A DNA stretch of 64,000 nucleotides from Symsagittifera roscoffensis. Taxonomy: Eukaryota > Xenacoelomorpha > Acoela > Convolutidae. Both the position numbers and the translations under genes were made by a program. Under the pieces are notes generated by a model. That model saw only the letters and a program-made list of their open reading frames with translations, ran no database searches and was not told the DNA's origin. Of this stretch, positions 44,668 to 57,358 are shown piece by piece. Every line of letters begins with the position of its first letter. Positions within the stretch are counted from its first letter, which is position 1. The stretch lies in contig NC_087070.1 of the NCBI RefSeq assembly GCF_963678635.1, positions 4,808,539-4,872,538 of the forward strand, written 5' to 3'.

Positions 44668-46086
44668 CGAATTAGACCTTAAAAAACAAATAAGCTTAGA
44701 ACTAACTAGATTAGAATTAGACAAAACACGATAATAATTTAATTGAAATGTCTCTAGGACTCAATAGATCAGAGCCGCTATTCCTACAAAACTAGAATTA
44801 CCCGGTATTGGAAGAAGACCTCGGACAAGAGATGAGCTACGACTACATAGAAACTTACCATTTAGTTTCATGGTCGTACGGCAAAAGCCAACGCAAACTT
44901 TTATATTTAGAATCTTACTAGCAATGAATTTAGATTTTCATTTGCAAACAAAAAATCCTTGAAGAAAATCTTCAATGATTATTTGAGGCGCTAAACAAAA
45001 TTTATTATTGTACAATAACGATTGATAAAAACATCTAAAAGCGTTCTCCTCAAATCTGCAGTAAATTCAAAAGAGATATCTGAAAAATACCTTTATTGAA
45101 AACAAAAATAAAAAAAAAGTACAAATGATCATAAATTATTAGTAAACATTTATCATCTTATCTCCAGCTTCATCACCTAAACATAACAGCAATCATAAAC
45201 CCACTATTATCATAAGAAACTAAACCTTTTTATCAAAATAAACTTTAAATTATTTAAAAACGCTTATCCTAAATTTTATCGTCACTTAATTTAACTTTAT
45301 TTCAACTTAAAATTAGATCATCAAGGCTTTCCTTGGATCTCAATTACATTTCTAAATTAATAAACTTTATATTAAAATTTCTTATTCTGATCATCAAGAC
45401 TTATCCTTGGATCAAATAGAGTAATTTTGTTCTCCCCCACATACTTAGCAAGTGTCTAATGACCTCAAACGTTGATTCACTATCCAACACTTTCAAAAAA
45501 CCCAGGACTAATAGACAATTTTCAATCACTCTAACCATTCTAATTAGGCTAAACAGTGAAGAACATCGGTTATTCATCCTTCATTTGACCCCTCCTCTTA
45601 TACGACCCAGGATAAATCTTAAACTTAGTAAGTTTAAAATAGTATCTAACGAACTACTTGCGTTCTAATTATACCTGAGCCTTGTGGATCGATTTACTAT
45701 TCTCCAACCCTTGAACACAATCATTACCCCTAAGTAAGATTAAGTAAGTTAACACCTTAACTTAGAATAGCCACGAGAAAGTAACAATCATTCTTAGGAA
45801 TCGATATATACTTTTCTCTCCAACCCTACATTAAAGACCCAAGTTAGGCTAACCAAAAAATCGTAAGGACTAACAGTCTAGGATATTAAAATCACTACAG
45901 TAAATAAAAAGTACCCAATCAATGAACAATTATATTTTTCTGACTCAGAAGCCACATCATACTCATCAAAACAAGGAAAAAGACGAATAAAAAAGATTTA
46001 CAAAAATAAACCAGTACACTTATACAACTTGGATCAACCAATCAGACATAATGAACATTACGTACTAACATTTATAAAACGAAAAA
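44668..46086 (+). other. Long 5' leader of the plus-strand element
   Basis: About 1.4 kb between PBS and gag ATG, homologous to the minus-strand leader. Contains stem-loops at 45316-45339 and 45388-45414. A short open stretch at 45459-45668 shares TSNVDSL and PRTNR with the matching stretch of the minus-strand leaders, but coding is doubtful. Confidence 0.6.
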
Positions 46087-48997
46087 ATGAGCCATATTCA
46101 AAGCGATGAAAGTCCAGACGAACATTCTGTTTTCCCATTTATCTTTATTTCACTCACTGATGATAGAGGAAAAACACAATTTTGCAATAATCTAATCCAA
46201 TTTTGCAATAATCTAATCGCAACTTTATTTGAACAGGGAACAAGCCCATGTAAAGCAAAAGTCCCCGAACTAAAAATCAAAAGACAAAATGTTGATCATT
46301 ATTTAACAGGAATATGTAATCTAACACAACAATAAGGAATTTACACTATAGACCTCAGTACACCAAGTAAATTTCATGGTAAATATGTTATCTAAACAGA
46401 TGATATTGACATAGAATTTTCAGAAGTATTCACAGAAAACATTAAAAAATACAGCACCAAAATTCACAAAGAGCGAATTCAATATTCACCAACGAAGTTT
46501 TTACAAAGATATATAGCTATTTATCTATATTAGAAAGAACAGAAACACAAAGTACATCGCCATTTGAATCATCAAAACACACAAAGGTGAGAAATGAAAT
46601 TGCCGCTTTTTCAGCATTTCTGAACCCAATCCGTGAAAACCTTACCAGTAACGACGTCTCACAAAATGCAAAACATGATTTACAAAAATTTTTAGCATGG
46701 TTTATAATTGATTATTTCACACATAATATTGATTTAATTGCACAAGCAAGAAAAAGCTTTAGACCTCAAAGTACCAATGATGATACGGTCATTGCAGAGC
46801 AATCAGACTATGTTTGGGACCCTGAATGGTCTCACCCTCTATTTATAAACTTTCCAGTAGACAACTCAAGTCAAGCAATTAGTACAATATCAATCCACGA
46901 AGATTAAGTAAAGGTATTTCCACTTACAACAGATGCAACACCTTTAAACTATAATTCATTCCTACCTGGTACACAAAAAAATAGTTTCAATTCAACTGTT
47001 ATACAACAAGAAAATCTAAATAGATCTCGAAATTTTTGCACAACAAGATATTCAAATAGCATCACAAGTAGTAAATGAAGAAATAGTTGAAACACTAGCC
47101 ACAAATACGCAACAAATTATTTCACCAATACATCCAAATCTTACAACACCAAGACCCAAAAATCCAACATTGCCACAAGTAACATTACAATCCACGGTTA
47201 AACCCTCAGTTGCTCCAAAAAATTCACATATGGACTATCAAACATATAGACCAATGACAAAACCATCAAAAACAAGAAAAACGTTTACAAGAAGTAGTTT
47301 TGCGGAACACAATTATAAATATGTCAATCCATCACAAACAACCCAACCCCACCGCAGAAATACACAAAAATGGATTCTTCCAAATACATCACAAAACCCA
47401 GTAAACTTTCAAGATCATCCATATCCCCCACAAGATCGTAGTAAAAATTATCCATTTTTCCAACAAAGTAGAAATTAACAACAAACACCCTACTATACAA
47501 ACAATTTATCATCCGATGATGATGATTATTTTCAACCAGATATTTTTGCACCATATACCCAAGAATATCCTACACAAAAAGCCCGACAAACTCAAAATGT
47601 AAAAGTTGACCAACAAAACTCAGCTGATATACAAAGCTACCAACCGTTACAGATGCAAAATCCAATCACCATTCAATCTTATCAACCAACACAATCTCAA
47701 AACTCAGCTAATATGCATTCTTATCAACCAACACAAATGCAAAATGAAATACCGCTACCATATTATTTACAACAACATGAAATCACAAAAAATCAACTTA
47801 CCAACATTTCACAGATACCAAATGCCGCTGAATCCGTACAAATGACGATGAATCCATACATAATGGGTGGATCGTCGATCACATCAAATAAACCATTGAT
47901 GGTATTTACAGGAACGGATCCTAAATCTTCTGTAGAAGATAATTTAAATGCAGTTACAGCAAATTCAATTTTAAATATAGGACCTGAACCAATTAACAAA
48001 CCACTTCACCAAAATTGGATACATCGACGCACAGCGCTAACACAAACAACAGTTGACGGCACAGCTCAAAAATGGTTTTCAGTTCTACCAATAGACATAA
48101 AATCAGATTGGAAAAGATTCACATAAGAATTTTCAAAAATGTTTGATTCTGAAAAAAAACAAACAACATCAAAGAGTTTTATGTTATGAAGTTCGCAGAT
48201 TACCAAACGAAACAATTAAACAATTGGCAGTAAGAATCGAAACACTAGTTTGAAAAGCGTATTCACTCAACACTTATGATTATAAAAACACGAAAATGAC
48301 GGAAATTTTAATGATGACTCTGACGCCCCAGCTAAGAAAAATAGCTATTAATAAAAGAGCATCACATCCTTCCTCAATTCGAGAACCTGATTTAGACTTT
48401 AGAAAACTAGTCGATAAACTAGAACAGGCAGAAATCACAATGAAACTTGAAGAAACAGAAAATCTCAAGCTGCAATATGTTAACAGAATCGAAACAAATA
48501 CTACCAATATAAACAATATTCAAGACTCAGATGTAGATCTATCTGAAAAAATCACTGGAATTTTGAATATATATGAGAGAAACCCAAATTTCAAAGATAA
48601 ACCATCTTTTAAGAAATGGTGTAATTATTGCCGACGATACGGACACAGTATTGCCGAATGTAGACAAAAACAGCAAGACAATCAAAATAAACCACAAAAA
48701 TACAAAGAACCAAATAAATTCTATCAGTGCATGAAAAAAGATCAAAACCTACCAAACAAAAAAATACTCAGTAATAACAGCTCTGGAAAACCACTTCCAG
48801 GCAACTCGAACTACTCGAGAAATCAATCACCATACAACTCAAGTTATAGTGGTAGATCTCCAGAACAAAGAAATTCACGAAATTTCTCACAAAATAGATA
48901 TAGTCGATCAAATAGTCATAATAATCAAAATCGAAATAACTATTCACAATCAAATTCAAACAGAACAGAAATTATTTCTGCGTCCAGGTCCCATTAA
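46087..48997 (+). pseudogene. gag: gag of the plus-strand element
   Basis: Starts at ATG 46087 (MSHIQSDESPDEHSVFPF). Pieces: 46087-46335 (with an in-frame 21 bp duplication giving QFCNNLI twice), 46587-46907, 47170-47478, the capsid-like part of 47653-48126 (KPLMVFTGTDPKSSVEDNLN), and 48296-48997, nucleocapsid with CCHC knuckle CNYCRRYGHSIAEC. At the codon after ETIK it has CAA where all minus-strand copies have TAA. Other stops and frameshifts make it non-functional. Confidence 0.8.
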
Positions 48998-49629
48998 ACC
49001 CCCAGGAATAGACACTATTCCAACGATAGGTCACGAAACCCCTCATTCAATAGAAATAGAAATCATTCCAACAATAGGAATAGAAATTATTCAAATAATC
49101 GAAATCAATATTATCAACACAACAGATCAAGAAATAATTCGTACAATAGTGCAAATTGTCAAAAATCTCGTGACAATTACCAAAATAGATCAAGAAACAA
49201 TTCACAAAATTGAAACTCAAGCTATAAGAATAGACAAAGAAATTAATCCCAATCTCCTCACAGGAATAATAACCGCTATCCAGATTCACAACATAGATAT
49301 AGAAGTAACACACCAAAGTATCAAAGACAAATTAACCAAGTGAAAACAACTGAAGAATCAACTTCAGACGACCCACCTGGTACCGAATTACAATTAAATC
49401 ACATTAATTGAGAATAAACAGACAGCGAAAGTGATACAAATAACACCATCTCAATAAATATGATAACAGTCGAAAATGATTATGAACCTATAAGAAATGA
49501 ACAACCTTTCAGTTCACACATTTATGACAATCAAATAGAACTTCTTCATGATTATTATACTCGACCTATCAATCATAATATACCAAACACACAAGAAGTA
49601 AATGAAATCAACACTGTTAACCAAACCCG

Positions 49630-50205
49630 ATGAAAAAGACAAAGCACAATGCTCAAGTACAAATCATATTCATCAAATCATACAAAAAGAACAACCAAGA
49701 GAAAAATTTGGACAATCCCATTTCCCTTAGAAAGCCCAAAAAAAAAGAATTTCAACCACCAGACCTTGAAATAGATTTTTTAATCGACTTAGGAGCAGAA
49801 TCAAATATTATTAATATTCCCACTTGGAATGAAATAAAAACATTACATCCAAACTTAATACCTATGAAAACAGCCAGTAAATTAGCAACAGCACAAGAAT
49901 CAACGCTAATCAATCAAGGGAAAATACAACTTTTCCTTGTCCCCACTAGAACAATGGAACAAAACAAAATTTTGACCAAACCGTTTAAGCAAACATTTCA
50001 CATAACAGATATCAAGCACAATATCATTGGCATACCGTTCATAACTAAATATATACCAACAATAAACATCTTAAATAGTAAATTCCATATAAAAGAAAAG
50101 TATACAAGAATGAAAAACACAGCTTTAACATTCTTTCAGAGATTAAATAAACAACCACCATTTTTCTCAAAATTCTACGCTATCTATAATCAAGAACGAA
50201 AATAA
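49630..50205 (+). pseudogene. pro: Protease of the plus-strand element, active site altered
   Basis: Retropepsin-like region reading FLIDLGAESNIIN: the catalytic DSG triplet has become DLG. The block HNIIGIPFITKY and following sequence match the minus-strand protease. In retropepsins the S or T after D supports the active-site geometry, so this copy is probably inactive. Confidence 0.75.
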
Positions 50206-50675
50206 CTGAAACCACTTTCAGGAAATTTATATAAATTTTCAATCAAACAAGTTCATCATTATGATAAAAATCAAAACAAACTAAAAATTTTATTGTCAGA
50301 CCTCGAATTCAAACCTATCCATAAATTTTTTCGGATAACAATATCATTCATAAAATATATGAAAAACTCAAACTCTGACATTTTTTCATTACACGTATAA
50401 AATAATTCCCCATATCAAATAACATTACCTCTAGGTCTCTTAAGATATTGTGAAACAAACGCTACAGCTTCACCCACAAACGAAGTAGCATATCGAGTCA
50501 ATAACATATTACAACTACTAGATACTTGCCAATCGACAATTCTTAATGAAGAAATATCAATGAATACTTTAATCAGTAACGAAAAAAAAATACAGATTAT
50601 TTCACAAAAACCATTTATTTTAAACCAACATTCAATATATCACATTATAGAGAAGAACAGCAAAAAATTTTAACG

Positions 50676-51538
50676 ATGTTTAATTTTCAACACTCTCAAA
50701 TAACACGAAACGATTTTGACAAACTAGCCAAATTATTGCTGAAATATCCAACAGTTTACGCAACATCCAAATTTGATGTTGGAAAAGTAAATTCACCATT
50801 ACATTTACCTTTAAAACCTGATGCAGTTTTCAAAAAACAAAGAGCAAGCAAAGTACCCATATACTTACATGATAAAGTAAACCGATTACTTGACATTTTA
50901 GAACAATACGAAATTATATCTCCCGTAAACAAAGAAGAACAACCAGTAACACTTTTATCAACCCAGTTATCATCCTAGCTGAAGGAGAATCACTAAAAAT
51001 AGTTCTAGACGCTAGATACCTCAATTCACTAATTGACGAATCAAAATGTAATTGGCCCCTTGAACCCTTTCAAAAAATTTTAACAAAAATTAACGGAAAA
51101 TATTTCACAACCGCAGATTTGAATAGTGCATACAATCGAATGCCACTAGATGAACAGTCACGACGACTAACACAATTCGTTATGGTAAATCAACAATACG
51201 AATTCAATAGACTATTCTATGGAATATCCATAGGACCAGCAGCTTTTTCAGTTTTTATGAGTGAAATTTTTACACCACTCATACTCAAGAAAAATGCAAT
51301 CACATATTTGGACGATATTTTCATGCAGTCACAAACTTTAGATGAAATGTTCTCAGTCTTAGAACAATATCATCAAATACTCCAAAACAAAAACATGAAA
51401 GCAGCCCCAGATAAATCGCATTATTTTCTAACACGCGTGAAGTTTCTTGGACACATTATTGAAAGAAACAATATAACTCCATTGAAATCACGCATCGACG
51501 CAATTAAAAAACTTCAACCACCTACTAATAAAAAATAA
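50676..51538 (+). pseudogene. pol: Reverse transcriptase of the plus-strand element
   Basis: Pieces 50676-50978 and 51119-51538. Motif A is TTADLNSAYNRMP; the active-site box is intact as TYLDDIF. The frame is lost near 50950 and at 51535. Comparison with this copy shows the five-residue active-site deletion in the minus-strand copies. Confidence 0.8.
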
Positions 51539-51638
51539 AATCCAAGAATTCCTTGGAATGTTGAACTTCTTAAGCAAATATGTAGACAAAATGCAACTAT
51601 AGCTAAGACCTTTCTATAACATCCTCCGAAAACAAAAT

Positions 51639-52130
51639 ATGTTTGAATGGACCACCGAACATCAAACACGATTTGAAGAAATTAAAAAACTTTTAACAGA
51701 ACAAATATCAAACACAATCCCAGATCCGAATCAACCATTCTACGCAAGGTGCTTTGCTTCAAATTTTGGCATCGGCGCAGCATTATTACAATCACATAAT
51801 GGATCTAATAAGATGAATCTCATATCAGTAAATTCCCGGTTATTTACACAAGACGAACTACGACTACCTACCCTCATGATAGAATGTACAGCTATAATAT
51901 ATACACTTACAGAATACTAATTTCTGATACTTGGATCGAAACATCCAACTGTTTTATTTACAGATCAAAAACCAATTAAATTTTTTTTACACAGAAATCA
52001 AATCAACCATAGAGTTTTTAGGTTTCAATTAATCTTAATGAAACTCCCAAACTTACATATAGTTTGAACAGCAGGAAAAAATCTTGCATTACCAGATGCA
52101 TTAAGTAGAAACAGGCCACCAGAACTACTT
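51639..52130 (+). pseudogene. pol: RNase H of the plus-strand element
   Basis: ARCFASNFGIGAALLQ stands where the other copies have MCDASNFGIG, so the first catalytic aspartate is replaced by phenylalanine. The TDQKPIKFF region with a later catalytic D is retained, unlike in the minus-strand copies. A TAA at 51918-51920 interrupts the frame, and coding-like sequence continues to DALSRNRPPE-like residues near 52110. Confidence 0.75.
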
Positions 52131-52479
52131 ACACGGAAAACTACAATTGAAATACCAAAAAATACAAAATTCTATCTCGCAAAAGACGAAACATCACCCC
52201 GATTAGAGTGAAAATATGCAGTAAAAACCGACATTGATCAATCACAAATAAATAATCTACAAAATTTTCCGCTTTAACTAAATTGTCAAAACAATCACTA
52301 CGAAGTTTATTTAATAAGAACATCCACAATTAAACCTATTCCATATTCACATTGAACAAAAAACAATACCCAACAAAAGAAAACAAAACAACAACCACAC
52401 AAAAAAGATCCTTTCCCTTTAACAGAAAAAAAATCTAACTGATAAATTAAATTTATGAGGACCACCAACAAATGACCCA

Positions 52480-52925
52480 AATTACACAGTGAATCAAGTT
52501 TTTGATCTTCATGACCCACTCGATACAATTCCACTATCAAAAATAGAAATAGAAAGTATTTTTTACCACCAACAGAAAAAGTTACACTACAACTATTACA
52601 AAAATACCAGAACCTTGACCCTGTCATCAGACAACTCAAATCATGGCACAAACTTAAAACTAAACCAACAAAAGCTGATACTACAATCTTAGGAAATAAA
52701 ACACTCCTCCGATATTTCAGAAAATTTAACAAAACAACTATAAATGAAAACACAGATCTTTTAGAAAATCAATTAACTGATTCTAAAGTCCCCTGTCTCC
52801 CTTTAAGTATGATGTTGATAGCATTCAACATATCTCAAACACAAAATACCAAAGGACACTCAGAATCAGAAAAAAATATTCAAATTTTACACAAAATTTC
52901 TACTTTCCAAATGCCCCAAACATTG
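52480..52925 (+). pseudogene. pol: Integrase N-terminal remnant, truncated
   Basis: Short frames match the linker and the start of the HHCC domain of the minus-strand integrase (SQTQNTKGHSESEK equivalents), then homology ends near 52925 and unrelated AT-rich sequence follows. No core domain. Confidence 0.65.
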
Positions 52926-54147
52926 AAAGCAGGCATTTGAGAATGTGCGAACCTGAATGGGCGCTAAATTTTATCCACTAGTGTAGAAACACAAAATTAA
53001 TAGTTGAGCAAGATTTCTTAATTACTATCTAGACAAGCAGAGAAAACTAATTCTTGTACATTATACTAATCATGCCGAATGTAGGCGCAGCGGAGCAAGC
53101 AGTCGCTACTTGCTAATGCCGCTTTTCAAATGAATTTCAAATTTTGCCAGTTGTTGCTTTCCATGAAGTTTGTCAGTTGTCTTTCGCAGCGAGCAGAATG
53201 AATAAAAATCGATAAAAGTTTACATTTGTTTCCTTGAAACAGATTTTTGATACTTCCAAAGGTCTATTTCCGAAGGTCTTTAATGTAAAAAGATTATTGA
53301 TTTAGGAGAATTAATTTTTCACTGCACAATTTTCAACAACGATTGTTTTAAACAATTGTTCAAAAATTTATTAGGGTCGACAAGCTCCAGTTTTTTTGCT
53401 AGCCATAGAACAACATTTTTAAATGCTGCATCATTCACAATGGATTGTCGTATTGTTCAAACCCGGAAAATATTATCGATATATAATTGCTACAATAAAA
53501 CTGGTATACAAAAATGATTTACGCATCTCTGTTTATGAGTTGTCGCGCCTTGATTTACACTTGCTTGTTTTATTAACGGTCACTGACCAATCAATGTGTA
53601 AGCTGTTTTCGTTTTTTGTTCAATAAAAGCAACGAAACTATCTCATTAGAAATCACAACATGCTGCTTTGCTTTGTTCCTCGCGCGAAAACGCTGGATCT
53701 CTAAATTCTCTTCGAATTGTTCGTTTTACTTAGATTAGATAGTACCTCTGGGTTCCTTATGTTGTTCCTTAAGGTTACTTTTGAAGTCCTAAATGGGTCA
53801 AAACATAGAAATTGAATTTAGGCTCTAACTTAGGCTTTTAGTTCCTCCAACTACAGATTTTTATAATGTTCTAGCAATTTTCAAATTTCCAATTGAATTG
53901 AACCATGTACATCGGGTAGGCAGAGTAAAAAAGGAAACCAAGCAATGTAACGCTTCCGAAACAAATTGATCACGCTCCAACAAATAACCTGATTTTCATT
54001 CCTTTTTACTGAAAAAAAATTTAAGAAAGTTGGAATATATTTACCCTAAAGCACATCAAAATGGTCCATATGAAATCAAGCACATAGATAAGTTAATATT
54101 TCACTATAATCAATTGAATAATATATCTATATCTAGAATTTTCTCGA

Positions 54148-54515
54148 TGAGGTGGGGGCGGATTTTAAAAAAATGAAAATTTGTCGACTTTTTTAAGTCG
54201 ACCAATTTGATGTTCTGATCTCTACCAAATCACAATAAAGACCCTTTTTAGGCTAAATGTTTTAGGCGAACTTTTTTAAAAAAAGGCGTTTTAAGCATTT
54301 TAGAAAATTTTGACCAAAAAGGGTTTTTCGGCGCGCGCTCCCCTCGCAAAATAATTTATTTTGGCGCCGAGAGCGCATTCAGAAAAATTTTAAGGTCAGT
54401 CAGCAAAAATGGATATCTGGTAATAGTACAAAAGAGGACCTTTTGGGTCGGCAGGGGGTTGAATCCCTTACGGGGGGGGGCGTACCACCTCCCCTAAATC
54501 CGCTGGTGATCCATA
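54148..54515 (+). repeat. Second hAT-like non-autonomous repeat
   Basis: Right end reads, on the other strand, CAGCGGATTTAGGGGAGGTGG; the left end holds GGTGGGGGCGGATTTTA. It shares the gggttgaatccctt and ggtcggcaggggg block with 5238-5565 in inverted orientation. No transposase. Confidence 0.5.
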
Positions 54516-55074
54516 TACATTTTTTATATACACATACTAATATTTCGAATTCGATTTTCGGCATTTTTTGTACACAATATTTTCAAGCAGGATGCTTAGT
54601 TCTTTCTTGAAGCTAGTTTTCACAATTGTTGATCAAAGAAACAACGAAGGTAACGGAGATTAACAAAAAACCCATAGAAACTTATTCGTGTTTTCTGTTG
54701 ATTTGTTTTCAGAAATAAAAAAATTTAAAGAACATAGAGAAAAAAGTTTACGAAGAACCTTTTCTCCTACTCTTATGTTTTGAAGTTTGAAGTTGAAATA
54801 CGAAGCAACCAGCCGAAGTATTCATGAAATTAAAATGCATAGAGTTGTTTTTGCAGCGAAATCGGAGTGGAATTGAAAGTTATAAACCAAATTTCGGAAA
54901 ATGTTTGTCCAAACTTTCAATTGCACACCGATTTTGCTGCAAAACTTTTGAAAACGGTTTGATGCTAACGAAGGCTGGAAAACATATATCTTTTGAACGA
55001 CCAAAACAAACTCAAACGCAAAAGCGAAAAACAATTCCAAAAAAACAACAAGGCCACTTCCAGATTCGGTGTCC

Positions 55075-55640
55075 CACTCTTTAACCCCTTATATTTACAC
55101 GCCCTATATTATAACCCCGTAACATGATAACCCGACAACAATTTAACCCCTTTTAATGACGATAATTTGTTTCAAATTAAGTCCTTTTTATAAGTACAGG
55201 AGTAGTCCAATTAAGTTAACTAATTGAGGCCTGAAAAGCTAGTCTTAATTCACTTGATGCCTCTAGCGTATCAAAAATAATTGCATTTCGATAAGATAGA
55301 GGAATAATCCCTCACTCACGCGTTTAAAACAGAGATAACCTCTTTGGTGCTAATTGAAGGCAACAAAAGACTTTGTGAGTTTTATATAAAAAATCAGACT
55401 GTCTATTTCTTTTACCATTGTTATACCACTCCATCAGATCAAATGGGAAATAGGAAATTCCCACGATGTTTACCGACGATATGAACCGAATCCTTTTCAA
55501 GTAAGTTTCACTTTGATTCTAACAATTGGTTTTAAAAAAGGGTTAAGTTGTATTGGGGTTATCTAATTTCAGGGTTATATGAGAGTGGGTTAAAAAAAGG
55601 GGGCTACAAAACACGGGGTGATAAGCTTGGGAGCCCCAGA
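55075..55640. repeat. Inverted-repeat element rich in TAACCC motifs
   Basis: The left arm (55076-55160) carries spaced TTTAACCCC, ATAACCCC and ATAACCC motifs. The right arm (55535-55600) reads the same on the other strand (TTTAACCCACTC, ATAACCC, ATAACCCC, TTAACCC). Arms are imperfect, the core unrelated, and no ORF is convincing. Looks like a MITE or other fold-back element. Confidence 0.5.
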
Positions 55641-56189
55641 TTCGAGCAGAGAATGTGGTTTGTTTCAGCGGATGTAGCTCAGGTTGTTTTAATATTTGAG
55701 TCAGAGGCGAAACGGAGCTTCGCATGACTTGCACTAGAACAAAAAATGCTATAATCCAAATTTAACGAACTTTTATATGCGAGTTAGGTTAGAAAAAACC
55801 AAGTTCGCACTAATACACTTCACTCAAAAACGTAATAACGAGCGTTGCTCGATCGCGTTACTCGCTTGAAACTAGACTAAATCTCCATAACTTTCAAACC
55901 AGTTTTTCTCGTGACCTAATGGTCGGAACAAAAAACTGTCATCGGTTAAAAGTAAAATAAAACTTATATATCACGTTAAAAGTATATCTACCGAACGTTC
56001 AGAGATAAGATCAAGCAAAATTTTTCCAATTCAAGGATCGAACATATGAGCGGACAAAATTCCATTGAAGCTTATTCTCCTATGATGCTAACAAAGCCTT
56101 GTTGCATAAATCTCTACTCAGAACGACTTTAAAGCAGTTTGCAGACGACATAGCTTGAACGTGAAAAAATCTTTCGTTAAAAACGCAAA

Positions 56190-56310
56190 AAAAACTGCTG
56201 CAGTCACTTGAAAGTAACTGCAGTCACTTGAAACTGCTGCATTCACTTGAAAGTAACAACTGTAGCATTTGAAAGTAGCAGTACTTGAAAGTACCTCAGC
56301 ACTCAAGTAC
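56190..56310. repeat. Short degenerate tandem repeat
   Basis: Repeats of a ~20 bp phrase, ctgcagtcacttgaaagtaa, with variants, five to six times. Confidence 0.6.
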
Positions 56311-57358
56311 CACATTGGTAAGAAAATTCGTCTACGCGAAAAAAAAATCAAAACTCCCGATTACACAAACACTTGCTCTCGCAAGTGAAAAAAGCTATTT
56401 AGCCTGACACTTATTTTAAAAATTTCAACGCCCCGACATCGCGCGATTTCGGTTGAAAAAAAGTGTGATTATAAAACTATATTTTTAATTTCTAAGTTAA
56501 GATATAAGTGAGAGTAGACTAATTCCATTCCTTTCGTTCCTTTATGTTCATGGAATATAATTGCAGTACAAATATGGCTTCAAAGGTTGCTTCAGTGGGC
56601 TTGAGAAAAAACTAGAGATCATATAGAAGAATGCACAAAAACAAGTATTACCGATTAGATTCAATCATCTTCGATCAGAAAGGTCAAAATTGCATTTAAA
56701 GTTTATGAATAATTTTAGTTGTTCAATGTCACTTTTTCAGTCTTTAAAACACTGCCTGTTTGATTGAGACTAGTTTCAATTGAAATAATTAATTGTCCCA
56801 AGGCAATAAAAAAAATCAATTTTGACCCAGAGTTTTGAACTAATTTCTAGCACGAATACAATCTAATAGTAAGAAGCACATGTTTAGAGCACTTATGTTC
56901 TCACAGCACACTAAAACTGAATAGCTTTGAACAATAATTTAAACTAACCTTCGCTTATGCAACTTGACTTGTGCTATTAAATGGCTCAATTTGCTTCTTA
57001 TACTATAGCTTTAAACGTTCGAAATTTCGGTTCAATTTTTTAAGGTTAATTGTTTCGAGTCATTTTGGACATTTAATTGTCTAATTTAAAGATTTTTTGA
57101 AGCGAATTGAGCTGAACTTTGGTCGAATTGAAACCTCGAGGTTGAGGTGCTCAACAATGAGCACCGATTGCATCAGCCAATTCTAAATTAATGGTCAAGT
57201 TCACCGTTTGCATGATCGCCATTTACCTTTCGTCACTAGGGTGGAAATGTTTGTTATATCATGTGGTTTGGTTATTGTGATTGGGTGTATCATCGGTTAT
57301 TTTAAAATATTCACTCGAATTCACGCTCTAGTCAATTCACAGACATCATTTGTACAGA

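Larger units (their letters stand above)
44237..52925 (+). mobile_element. Diverged, 3'-truncated Ty3/gypsy relative on the plus strand
   Basis: Homologous along its length to the minus-strand element (LTR, PBS, leader hairpins, gag, protease, RT, RNase H, start of integrase) but clearly more diverged. It stops in the integrase zinc domain near 52925; no 3' LTR is in the window. Its 5' LTR begins in the tandem duplication at 44237, after ggttc. It has many stops and frameshifts. It is useful as an outgroup for identifying lesions in the minus-strand copies. Confidence 0.85.
52926..57358. other. Intergenic region with repeats
   Basis: No protein-coding gene is recognised. Holds the inverted hAT-like repeat at 54148-54515, the TTAACCCC inverted-repeat element at 55075-55640 and short tandem repeats at 56190-56310. 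The part 57060-57358 is the probable 3' UTR of the phosphatase gene on the - strand. Confidence 0.5.
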
